From NCBI GenBank assembly GCA_017652965.1, contig JAGBZZ010000325.1:1-7997 (forward strand): DNA of 7,997 nt, given 5' to 3'. This document shows, one piece after another, positions 1 through 5,470 of the stretch. The stretch comes from Clostridia bacterium. GTDB lineage: Bacteria > Bacillota_A > Clostridia > Oscillospirales > CAG-272. The stretch's first letter is position 1. The number at the start of each line of letters is the position of its first letter. The notes under the pieces were generated by a model. It worked only from the letters and a program-made list of their open reading frames with translations, was not told the DNA's origin and did no database searches. A program made the position numbers and the translations under genes.

Positions 1-43
1 ATCTTGCAAAAACCGATGCACTTTATGAGTAAAAACAAAATAT

Positions 44-61
44 TGTAAGGTTTTGCTTACA
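44..61. promoter_or_regulatory. Palindrome upstream of the deacetylase start, possible operator
   Basis: TGTAAG (44-49) and CTTACA (56-61) are perfect inverted repeats separated by six bases, 40 bases before the polysaccharide deacetylase start. The half-sites resemble those of LacI-type operators. That family usually has the halves two bases apart, so the resemblance may be accidental. No convincing -35/-10 pair was found beside it. Confidence 0.2.
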
Positions 62-100
62 TTCAATAAACAAGCATCTATATCGATTACAGGGAGGATC

Positions 101-217
101 ATGATGGATCAGGCATATATACGGTTCCCGGGCTTCAGGTCCAAGGCGGTAACGCTCAGCTACGATGACGGCGTAAGGCAGGATAAGCGCCTTATCGGGG
201 TGGCGAGCTTTGTTTAA
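101..217 (+). pseudogene. 5' fragment of a polysaccharide deacetylase (NodB-type)
   Basis: The reading frame opens with two adjacent ATG codons. AGGGAGG at 91-97 is six bases from the second ATG (104), which is the better start. The product reads MMDQAYIRFPGF, then SKAVTLSYDDGV (about residues 14-25) and QDKRLI. SYDDG matches motif 1 of the NodB deacetylase fold (usually TFDDG), whose aspartates supply the catalytic base and a metal ligand. In intact relatives this segment is followed by about 200 more residues with the HxxxH zinc motif. Here homology stops at about base 196, the frame crosses into the leader of a GH2 gene copy, and it ends at TAA 215-217 after 38 codons. The product cannot be an active deacetylase. 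The family call rests on the SYDDGV context only. Confidence 0.6.
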
Positions 218-402
218 CGCAAGGAGAATTCTTTATGAATACCGAAAATACGACGAAAAAGATCCTGCATCCTCGCCCCGATAAATGGCGGGAGGAATTT
301 ATCAACCTGAACGGTGAATGGGAATTTTTCTTTGACGAGCCGACCTATGACCGCCGCATTACCGTTCCCTTTTCCTGGGCTTCTCCCCTTTCCGGGATCG
401 GG
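194..402 (+). repeat. Direct repeat, copy A of the GH2 gene start
   Basis: This segment matches 2580-2789 with nine substitutions and one indel over about 210 bases (roughly 95% identity by eye). It covers the GH2 leader, its ribosome binding site and the first 56 codons. Both ends lie in ATCGGG(G). The copy starts just inside what is the -10 box in copy B, so it lacks the promoter. Several coding differences are silent (GAT/GAC, AAA/AAG, GAA/GAG, ACC/ACG); three change residues. Confidence 0.9.
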
Positions 403-426
403 AAGCTCTTGGCGCCGCGGGCATAG
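235..426 (+). pseudogene. Truncated N-terminal fragment of GH2 glycosidase
   Basis: The first 56 residues match residues 1-56 of the intact GH2 enzyme encoded at 2622-5216, with only Ser32Phe, Ala35Glu and Glu39Asp changes relative to it. Homology ends at base 402. The last seven codons (KLLAPRA) are the complement of an unrelated minus-strand gene, and the frame stops at TAG 424-426. AAGGAG at 221-226 gives a good ribosome site eight bases from the ATG. The product has only part of the N-terminal sugar-binding jelly roll and no catalytic domain, so it is not an enzyme. No promoter comes with the copy; any expression would rely on read-through from the deacetylase fragment. Confidence 0.85.
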
Positions 427-479
427 CCCATACCGCGCGAGCCGGCGCCGATCAGAACGACTTTAATTTTTTTGGCTAT
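403..479 (-). pseudogene. 5' fragment of a Gfo/Idh/MocA-family NAD(P) oxidoreductase
   Basis: Read on the minus strand from 479, the frame gives AKKIKVVLIGAGSRGMGYAR, then GAKS. This is a β-strand followed by GAGSRG, the dinucleotide-binding turn typical of Gfo/Idh/MocA sugar dehydrogenases. AAGGAG (492-487) lies seven bases before the codon at 479-477, where an ATG is expected. That codon is ATA. The nearby ATG at 484-482 is out of frame and meets TAG after two codons. Homology ends at about base 403, where the sequence joins the GH2 copy in the opposite orientation, leaving ~26 of the usual 330-400 residues. It follows the M28 peptidase by about 45 bases, so it was probably the next gene of the same operon. 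Confidence 0.65.
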
Positions 480-524
480 AACATATCTCCTTGTTTTTTC
501 TTTTTGAGTAGTTTTGTTTACGAA

Positions 525-1691
525 TCAATCTTCCATAAGCCGCATCGCCAGCTCATAGCAGGTGATGACGCCATCGGCCATCTTTGGGAAGTTGCAGACG
601 TCGACGGTGTCGAGAGCGGTATGGAGGATACGGAAGGGCTTCTTATCGCAGAGCCAGATCGTCGGGATGCCGGCGGCGATAAAGGTCTTATCATCCCCCG
701 ACGCCAGCGAGACCCCGTAGGGCGGGAGCTTATCGGCGGGGAGCTTTTCGGGGTGGCCGATCTCGTAATGCGGCTTAGCGTAGAAAATGCCGTAATCGTC
801 AAAGTTCATAAAGAAGGCAATGTCCTCATGGCCGTGACGCTTCACGTAGTCCTCGCTCCCGGGAGGATAGTCGTAGGCGATGTATTCCTCGGCCGAAAAG
901 GCAACGAAGTCGAGCGTGCAGTCACCCCGATAGTCGGCAAACATACGGGCCATCTCAAGGAGCATCGCCGTGCCCGAGGCATTGTCACCGGCGGCGGCGA
1001 TCAGGGGCGAGCCGTCGTAATGCGCGCCGAAGACCACCTTTTTACTGCCACCCTCACGGCGGCCGATGACGTTATAGGCCACCGTGTCGTAGGGCTCGGC
1101 ATCCACGGTGAGACGGTAGGTATGCTCGCTGTGCGAGAGGAGGTAGAAGCCGCCCTCGGCATTCACGGAAAGCGTGGCGATCGTGTTGATAAAGGGAGAG
1201 CGCACGCGCTTGGTGGAGGGGGCGACGTCACAGTGACCGTAGGTCGTGAAGATGGCGGCGGCGGCACCGCGGCGCTCCAGCTCCTCTGCCATCTTATTGA
1301 GCCGGCCAACGCCCGCCTCAAGAAGCGTGCAGAAGCAGATGCAACCCTCAACCGAGACGTCCTCGGCGGGCAGGTCCTCAAAGATCACAAGCTTGCCCGT
1401 CACGTCACAGGAGGCCGAGAAATAGCAGGCGGTAAAGCCGGGGACGCTACAGCCGAGCGTCAGATCCCGGAAGGTAGCCGAGCGGTAATGCCACCCGCGC
1501 ACGGGATAGGATTCGCGGATCACGGTAAGGCCGAGAGCGCGGAGCTCCCCCTCCACATAGTCGGCGGCGGCATAGTCCCCCTCCGAGCCTGCGTGGCGGG
1601 TGGGATAGTCTCCCACTATCGCCTCGGTATGGGCGCGGAGGCGATCCTTCAGCTCCATGCCCGCAAGTTCTTCGCTTTTCATTTTTTTCAT
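525..1691 (-). CDS. M28-family zinc metallopeptidase (aminopeptidase-like), intact
   Basis: The 388-residue product has the M28 di-zinc centre in order. GAHYDG (residues 222-227) carries the first His and Asp; GDNASG (235-240) has the bridging Asp236; FSAEEY (265-270) has the Glu268-Glu269 pair; MNFDDYG (295-301) gives a further acidic ligand; ILHTALDTVD (355-364) gives the last His357. Residues of about 1-215 resemble the split N-terminal part with an inserted PA-like domain (about 80-200). There is no signal peptide, so it should act in the cytoplasm, trimming peptides or amino-acid conjugates; the substrate is unknown. The start at 1691 is supported by GAGGAG at 1707-1702; a second ATG three codons later is possible. 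It lies between the tail of a CN hydrolase and the head of an oxidoreductase, the remains of one operon. Its native promoter is probably lost. Confidence 0.9.
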   Translation of the reverse strand: MKKMKSEELAGMELKDRLRAHTEAIVGDYPTRHAGSEGDYAAADYVEGELRALGLTVIRESYPVRGWHYRSATFRDLTLGCSVPGFTACYFSASCDVTGKLVIFEDLPAEDVSVEGCICFCTLLEAGVGRLNKMAEELERRGAAAAIFTTYGHCDVAPSTKRVRSPFINTIATLSVNAEGGFYLLSHSEHTYRLTVDAEPYDTVAYNVIGRREGGSKKVVFGAHYDGSPLIAAAGDNASGTAMLLEMARMFADYRGDCTLDFVAFSAEEYIAYDYPPGSEDYVKRHGHEDIAFFMNFDDYGIFYAKPHYEIGHPEKLPADKLPPYGVSLASGDDKTFIAAGIPTIWLCDKKPFRILHTALDTVDVCNFPKMADGVITCYELAMRLMED

Positions 1692-1751
1692 TGCATTTTC
1701 TCTCCTCTTATATGTTTCGTATTTTTTCCGATAAGCTCTAGTCGGCAGGTC

Positions 1752-1943
1752 TCAAAGGACGCGCTCGGGGATCCCGGTATAAAGATCCTCACGGCGCTCG
1801 CACATATAGTATTCATACGGCGCGCCGTAGGAATTGCAGGAAAGCCAACGGCGGCGCGCAGGATCGTTAAAATCAATATCCGCCACGGCATAGCCCTTCC
1901 CTTCGCCGCTGTCAAGGAGCGGGTTCATCCAGTTCGAGGAGAT
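1752..1943 (-). pseudogene. 3' fragment of a carbon-nitrogen (nitrilase-type) hydrolase
   Basis: On the minus strand, codons from 1943 down to the TGA at 1754-1752 give ISSNWMNPLLDSGEGKGYAV, then ADIDFNDPARRRWL and later YEYYMCERREDLYTGI. The pattern GYAVADIDFND followed by ERREDLY is like the C-terminus of nitrilase/CN-hydrolase proteins, which commonly end in a strand such as (A/V)xIDxxx and an ERRPxLY motif. The Glu-Lys-Cys catalytic residues would lie upstream and are absent. A TAA at 1946-1944 closes the frame upstream, so only about 63 residues of roughly 270 remain. It lies 60 bases upstream of the M28 gene on the same strand. The alternative is that this is only a chance nitrilase-like string, but codon use and the ending fit well. 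Confidence 0.55.
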
Positions 1944-2052
1944 TTACGCTCTTAACAGTAGCAGTATTCCAATCCTTGGTGTATATAATATCGGTAGGCG
2001 CAAGGTCGGCAGCATCTGATTAAGTTATACAACAAAAACCGTTCGTTGTCAA
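1944..2052. other. Gap with no confident gene
   Basis: This 109-base stretch lies between the CN-hydrolase fragment and the next terminator. On the minus strand, 2016-1944 is open and reads like protein (for example LAPTDIIYTKDWNTATVKSV) and runs on in frame into the antisense of the CN-hydrolase tail until TGA. I do not recognise it. It may be another gene scrap at the junction or simply chance. Confidence 0.3.
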
Positions 2053-2084
2053 GAAAAACCAGACCGCCATTTCTAACGGTCTGG
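2053..2084 (-). terminator. Intrinsic terminator of the AT-rich minus-strand gene
   Basis: CCAGACCG and CGGTCTGG form a perfect 8-bp stem (2059-2066 with 2077-2084) around a 10-base loop. On the minus strand the stem is followed by TTTTTC (2058-2053). It lies 32 bases beyond the stop codon at 2117-2119 of the small minus-strand gene. There is no T run on the plus side, so it works in one direction. Confidence 0.8.
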
Positions 2085-2116
2085 AAAAACATATTATTCG
2101 TTTTTGCAAAAGGAAG

Positions 2117-2407
2117 TTAGGTAAACTGTTCGACAATACGTTGTTTACCTGTTTTTATATCTTCAAACAAAAACTCAGTAAACAGCAATGTTTCGTAGTG
2201 TTTGCCTTTCCTCCTCTTTTGGGAAATAAATTTCATCGGTATGCCATCCTCTCCCATTGGCCATTCAGCTTCTTGAATCCAATGAGGATATTTGTTTGAT
2301 TCGATGTGGAACAGGGATTTTAATGAGTATTTACGGTAAAAATATTTTGCCGCCAAGGCGTGTGCTTGTCTTGATACGGGGATTGCTCGCTTTGCGAGCT
2401 CACCCAC
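2117..2407 (-). CDS. Small AT-rich gene of unknown function, probably 5'-truncated
   Basis: The frame encodes up to 96 residues from a GTG at 2407. The first ~20 residues (MGELAKRAIPVSRQAH) come from a GC-rich hairpin sequence and are probably not native. From about residue 23 the codons become AT-rich and protein-like: KYPHWIQEAEWPMGEDGIPM, then KFISQKRRK, and finally TEFLFEDIKTGKQRIVEQFT. The repeated aromatic/acidic pattern and the WPxxxxGxPMxFxxQ spacing suggest a small soluble domain; it faintly recalls DUF1963-like or polymorphic-toxin immunity proteins, but I cannot assign a family. There is no ribosome site at the GTG; the true start may be missing. A strong terminator follows, showing that this was once a transcribed unit. 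Its base composition differs from all its neighbours, which suggests recent acquisition. Confidence 0.5.
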   Translation of the reverse strand: MGELAKRAIPVSRQAHALAAKYFYRKYSLKSLFHIESNKYPHWIQEAEWPMGEDGIPMKFISQKRRKGKHYETLLFTEFLFEDIKTGKQRIVEQFT

Positions 2408-2569
2408 GCCCTGCGCCCCGGGAGCGAGCTTTCAGATCTTCGGGCGGGGGGATCGAACCCCATTCCGCATCGCTCCGCTCACGGAGAGCGATACGATGCG
2501 CCCCGAGTGGTAGCATATGCGGTATTTTTTATACTGTATCCTCGAATGCTACTTGACGGCTTTCGCCGT
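2385..2569. repeat. Cluster of GC-rich hairpins upstream of the GH2 promoter
   Basis: Three kinds of fold are visible. GCTCGC-TTT-GCGAGC is a perfect stem at 2385-2399. A larger imperfect structure lies at 2440-2506, with GGGG/CCCC closing a 7-base loop (2447-2461) next to CGCTCCG-CTCA-CGGAG(A)GCG (2471-2490). ACGGC-TTTC-GCCGT lies at 2556-2569 within the promoter. The words ATTCCG...CGCT(C/T)CG recur at the end of the window, so this is probably the same intergenic hairpin family. No linker periodicity is as clear here as in the other two arrays. Confidence 0.5.
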
Positions 2570-2581
2570 ATGCGCTATAAT
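2553..2581 (+). promoter_or_regulatory. σA-type promoter of the GH2 gene
   Basis: TTGACG (2553-2558) and a perfect TATAAT (2576-2581) are separated by exactly 17 bases. Transcription would start near 2588, giving a leader of about 34 bases before the ATG at 2622. The spacer contains the arm of a 5-bp hairpin (ACGGC/GCCGT, 2556-2569). Confidence 0.8.
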
Positions 2582-2789
2582 CGGGGTAGCGAGCTTTATT
2601 TAACGCAAGGAAGAATTCTTTATGAATACCGAAAATACGACGAAAAAGATCCTGCATCCTCGCCCCGACAAGTGGCGGGAGGAATTTATCAACCTGAACG
2701 GTGAATGGGAGTTTTCCTTTGACGCGCCGACGTATGAGCGCCGCATTACCGTTCCCTTTTCCTGGGCTTCTCCCCTTTCCGGGATCGGG
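2580..2789 (+). repeat. Direct repeat, copy B (native GH2 gene start)
   Basis: This is the partner of the repeat at 194-402. It begins at ATCGGGG (2580-2586), overlapping the -10 box, and ends within GGGATCGGGG (2781-2790) in codon 56 of the intact GH2 gene. The same short motif therefore sits at both limits of the copied segment. Confidence 0.9.
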
Positions 2790-5216
2790 GAGGACGTGCG
2801 CGGCACGGGCTATTACCGCCGCACGCTCTCGCTTGATATCGGGGGGATGCACCCCTTTCTTATCGTTGGTGCCGCCGATTACGAGTGCGAGATTTTCTTG
2901 AACGGGCAGGCGCTTTTCTCCCATCGCGGCGGCTATATGCCGATCGAGGTCGACCTCCTCCCCGCTTGGCGAGAGGGGGAGAATATCCTTGAGATCCGTG
3001 TGACAGATAAGGACGTGGGCGGGCAGACCATGGGCAAGCAGTGCTACGGCGCAATACGCGGCATCTGGCAAACGGTCTACCTTGAGCTTCGCCCTGCCGC
3101 CTATCTTGAGAGCTTCTTCATCCGTACTGCGCTTGATGGGGAGGTCACCATCGACTGTACCCCGTCGCGGGATGCGGAAAGCCCCCGCTTCTATGCCGAG
3201 TTTGGGGGCGTGCGCGCCGAGGACGAGCACGGAAGGATCACCCTGCGGATCGACGAGCCCCACCTCTGGTCGCCGGAAGACCCCTATCTTTACGAGGGCG
3301 TTATCCGCATGGAAAGCAAGGCGGGGATCGATACGGTGCATACTTATTTCGGCATTCGCACGGTGGGCATCGAGCGCGACCGTGACGGCGTTAGCCATTT
3401 TGTGCTTAACGGTAGGCCGATCTATCTTCGCGGCGTGCTGGATCAGGCCTATCACCCCGAGGGGTACTTTACCCTGCCGTCGGACGAGGACTGCGAGGAG
3501 GAGATCCTGCGCGTCAAGCGCCTCGGGCTGAACTGCACCCGCATCCACGTCAAGAGCGAGGAGCCGCGCAAGCTCTACGCCGCCGACCGCCACGGCATTC
3601 TTGTTTTACAGGATTTCCCCTGCTTTTGGCCTGCGCCGACCGAGGCGTTTTGCGAGCAGTACGAGCGGGAGCTTACCGAGGCGGTCCTCCGTGATCGCAA
3701 CCATCCCGCCATCTTTATGTGGATCGTGTTTAATGAAAGCTGGGGGCTGCTTTCCTTCGGGAAGAAAGGCGATTGGGCGAGTGACAAGATCCTCCCCGAA
3801 ACCGAGCCTTGGGTCAGGAAATGCTTCCACCTTGTGAAATCGCTTGATCCTACTCGTCCCGTCGAGGACAACTCCCCCTGTCGGAACGACCACATTCTCA
3901 CCGACGTCAACTCCTGGCACTTTTATATCAATGACCGTGACGGGCTTCGCAATAACCTTCGCACGTATGCCGACGGCACGTACCCGGGATCGTCCCACAA
4001 TTTTATCCCCCCCAACCGTCAGGAGAAGCCGATGCCTCTCCTGAACAGCGAATGCGGCTTCGTGTGGGGGATCGATGGCGGTGCCGGGGACTGCGACCTT
4101 GCCTGGCAGTACCTGATGATGATGAACGAGTTCCGCCTTGAGGGGCGGCTTTCGGGCTTCGTGTATACCCAGCTGCACGACGTGACCAACGAGTTCAACG
4201 GGTATTACCGCATTGACAATGTAAACAAAACCTTCGGTTTCGAAGGCGTTTTCCCCGGGATGGCGATGGGGGATCTGCATAGCGACCTCTACCTCGCGTA
4301 TGACGAAGCCCCCGGCAGGCGGGCGAGCGCGGGTGAGCTGATCAAGACCCCGCTCTATCTTGCCTCGGTCTATGACTATGAGCCAAAGGGAGAGATCACG
4401 GCGCTTTGCGAGTATATCGCGCTTGCGCCGAACGGCGAACGCACCTGCATAGCAAGCGAGCGCTTTGCCGTTACCGATACGCGCCGCGGCGTTCATCCCA
4501 TTGGCACGACCGCCTTTACCGCGCCGCAGGGGGATGCCCTCGTGATCCTTGGGCTTACGCTTCTTGCGGGGGATCAGGTCATTATGCGCAATTTTGCCGC
4601 TATCGACTGTGCCGGTGCGAGCGATGCTCTCACCGTTCCCTTTGAGGCAATCACGGCCTCGGGCTTTGACCGCACCTTCACCTGCATTGACGGCGAAAAA
4701 TGGAATGCCCTCGGTGCCGGGGTCGCTTCCTTTACGCTTTGCAAGCAGGACATCCCGCGCGATGCGGAGGGCGGCTTTACCCTGCGCCTTGAGGCCTCTG
4801 CCCGCCCGACCTATCGGCGCGATCTGCCGGGAGGGGAGGATAAGCACATCTCCTTTTCTACGGTACAGCGGCTTGATCCCGCCGAGAAGCCGAACAGCTT
4901 CCCGATGACCGATGAGCATCCCACACCGACCGTTACGCTTACGGTTGGGATCGGCGAGCATATCCGAGAAGATATTCCCTTGCCTTACGCCCCTGCCGAT
5001 TGCCGTGGTATTCTCTCGCATCTGTATCAGCCGTGTGCCACGCGGATCGACGAGGCCGGCTCATACGGCGAGCTGATCACGGTGCATGTAGACGGTAAGC
5101 AGGCCGCGGAGCTCCCCGAATGCTTTACGGTTACGCTGACATCCGACGGTGGTCTTTCGCTCTTCGGGCGGAGGAGCGGACGGTATCCCTGCGCGATCGA
5201 TATCACAAAGGAATAA
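2622..5216 (+). CDS. Glycoside hydrolase family 2 enzyme (β-glycosidase)
   Basis: The 864-residue product is a complete GH2 enzyme. Residues of about 15-160 form the sugar-binding jelly roll (KQCYGAIRGIWQTVYLE at 139-155). About 161-248 is the Ig-like domain (HLWSPEDPYLYE at 214-225). About 255-570 is the TIM barrel. The acid/base is Glu372 in HPAIFMWIVFNESWG (361-375) and the nucleophile is Glu477 in LLNSECGF (473-480). Both are intact, so a retaining β-glycosidase is expected. Galactose, glucuronate or mannose specificity cannot be told from the sequence. Residues 570-864 are β-rich C-terminal domains. No signal peptide is seen, so it is probably cytoplasmic. The ATG at 2622 follows AAGGAAG (2607-2613) and a consensus promoter. 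A bidirectional terminator follows the TAA. The duplicated start at 194-402 is a partial paralogous copy. Confidence 0.93.
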   Translation: MNTENTTKKILHPRPDKWREEFINLNGEWEFSFDAPTYERRITVPFSWASPLSGIGEDVRGTGYYRRTLSLDIGGMHPFLIVGAADYECEIFLNGQALFSHRGGYMPIEVDLLPAWREGENILEIRVTDKDVGGQTMGKQCYGAIRGIWQTVYLELRPAAYLESFFIRTALDGEVTIDCTPSRDAESPRFYAEFGGVRAEDEHGRITLRIDEPHLWSPEDPYLYEGVIRMESKAGIDTVHTYFGIRTVGIERDRDGVSHFVLNGRPIYLRGVLDQAYHPEGYFTLPSDEDCEEEILRVKRLGLNCTRIHVKSEEPRKLYAADRHGILVLQDFPCFWPAPTEAFCEQYERELTEAVLRDRNHPAIFMWIVFNESWGLLSFGKKGDWASDKILPETEPWVRKCFHLVKSLDPTRPVEDNSPCRNDHILTDVNSWHFYINDRDGLRNNLRTYADGTYPGSSHNFIPPNRQEKPMPLLNSECGFVWGIDGGAGDCDLAWQYLMMMNEFRLEGRLSGFVYTQLHDVTNEFNGYYRIDNVNKTFGFEGVFPGMAMGDLHSDLYLAYDEAPGRRASAGELIKTPLYLASVYDYEPKGEITALCEYIALAPNGERTCIASERFAVTDTRRGVHPIGTTAFTAPQGDALVILGLTLLAGDQVIMRNFAAIDCAGASDALTVPFEAITASGFDRTFTCIDGEKWNALGAGVASFTLCKQDIPRDAEGGFTLRLEASARPTYRRDLPGGEDKHISFSTVQRLDPAEKPNSFPMTDEHPTPTVTLTVGIGEHIREDIPLPYAPADCRGILSHLYQPCATRIDEAGSYGELITVHVDGKQAAELPECFTVTLTSDGGLSLFGRRSGRYPCAIDITKE

Positions 5217-5258
5217 AAAAGAAAAGAGAGCTATATCGCTTCATTTGCGGTACAGCTC
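5217..5258. terminator. Bidirectional terminator between the GH2 gene and a minus-strand RNA
   Basis: GAGCTATATCGC (5228-5239) pairs with GCGGTACAGCTC (5247-5258) with one mismatch and one G-U pair, around the loop TTCATTT. On the plus strand it lies 11 bases after the GH2 stop and is followed by CCTTTT. On the minus strand it is followed by a longer U-rich tail (TCTTTTCTTTTTT, down to the GH2 stop), so it looks stronger in that direction. Confidence 0.75.
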
Positions 5259-5412
5259 CCTTTTGCTTGCGGCACACGACCTTCTCGGTATAGCATCCTT
5301 TGCCCTCAAATACCGGATAGGCCGCTCCCTTTTGGGATTATAGAAAGTCTAAGATAAATTCCATGATAAAGGCAGAGCTCCAGCTAAAGCAGGGTTTGCC
5401 TTACTGTCGGCT
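5217..5412 (-). ncRNA. Candidate small structured RNA of unknown class
   Basis: A promoter at 5447-5419 would start a minus-strand transcript near 5412 that ends at the U-tailed hairpin 5258-5217, about 196 nt. Inside it are clear helices. AAGGCA/TGCCTT enclose an inner CC-GC/GC-GG hairpin near the 5' end. An A+U-rich linker with TCCC-AAAA-GGGA follows. Then comes a composite stem with CGGCCT/AGGTCG (one G-U) and CGGTAT/ATACCG, separated by a three-base internal loop. No open frame with a ribosome site fits the interval, and no gene lies downstream on that strand, which argues against a leader or riboswitch. The size is near that of 6S RNA, but I cannot show its closing stem. It matches no SRP, tmRNA or RNase P motif that I know. 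Confidence 0.45.
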
Positions 5413-5418
5413 ATGTAA

Positions 5419-5447
5419 ATTAAAGCACATGCCCCTTCCTTTGTCAA
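5419..5447 (-). promoter_or_regulatory. Minus-strand σA-type promoter of the candidate RNA
   Basis: On the minus strand, a perfect TTGACA (5447-5442) is followed after exactly 17 bases by TTTAAT (5424-5419, five of six consensus bases). CCCCTT and AAGGGG, forming an inverted repeat, flank the -35 element. It faces away from the esterase gene and towards the end of the GH2 gene. Confidence 0.65.
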
Positions 5448-5470
5448 GGGGAATTCACCCGGCTTATAAA

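Noticed and set aside
504..1955. Long plus-strand open frame of 483 codons
   Set aside because: It is antisense to the M28 gene, which has all its catalytic motifs and a ribosome site. The plus-strand product has no recognisable motif and a composition typical of a shadow frame in GC-rich DNA.
2440..2506. A functional tRNA gene
   Set aside because: Only the T-arm fits. The T-stem has a mismatch at the fifth pair and there is no room for separate D and anticodon arms.
2257..2556. Plus-strand frame of 99 codons
   Set aside because: It overlaps the AT-rich minus-strand gene and GC-rich hairpins. The second half (RSSGGGIEPHSASLRS) is the kind of string produced by tRNA-like or hairpin DNA.
194..2789. 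Insertion sequence or transposon between the two GH2 copies
   Set aside because: There is no transposase, no terminal inverted repeat, and a 210-base diverged direct repeat is far too long for a target-site duplication.
3606..5021. Minus-strand open frame of 471 codons, and another at 2529-3593
   Set aside because: Both are antisense to the GH2 enzyme and have no family motif. They also lack a plausible ribosome site and promoter.
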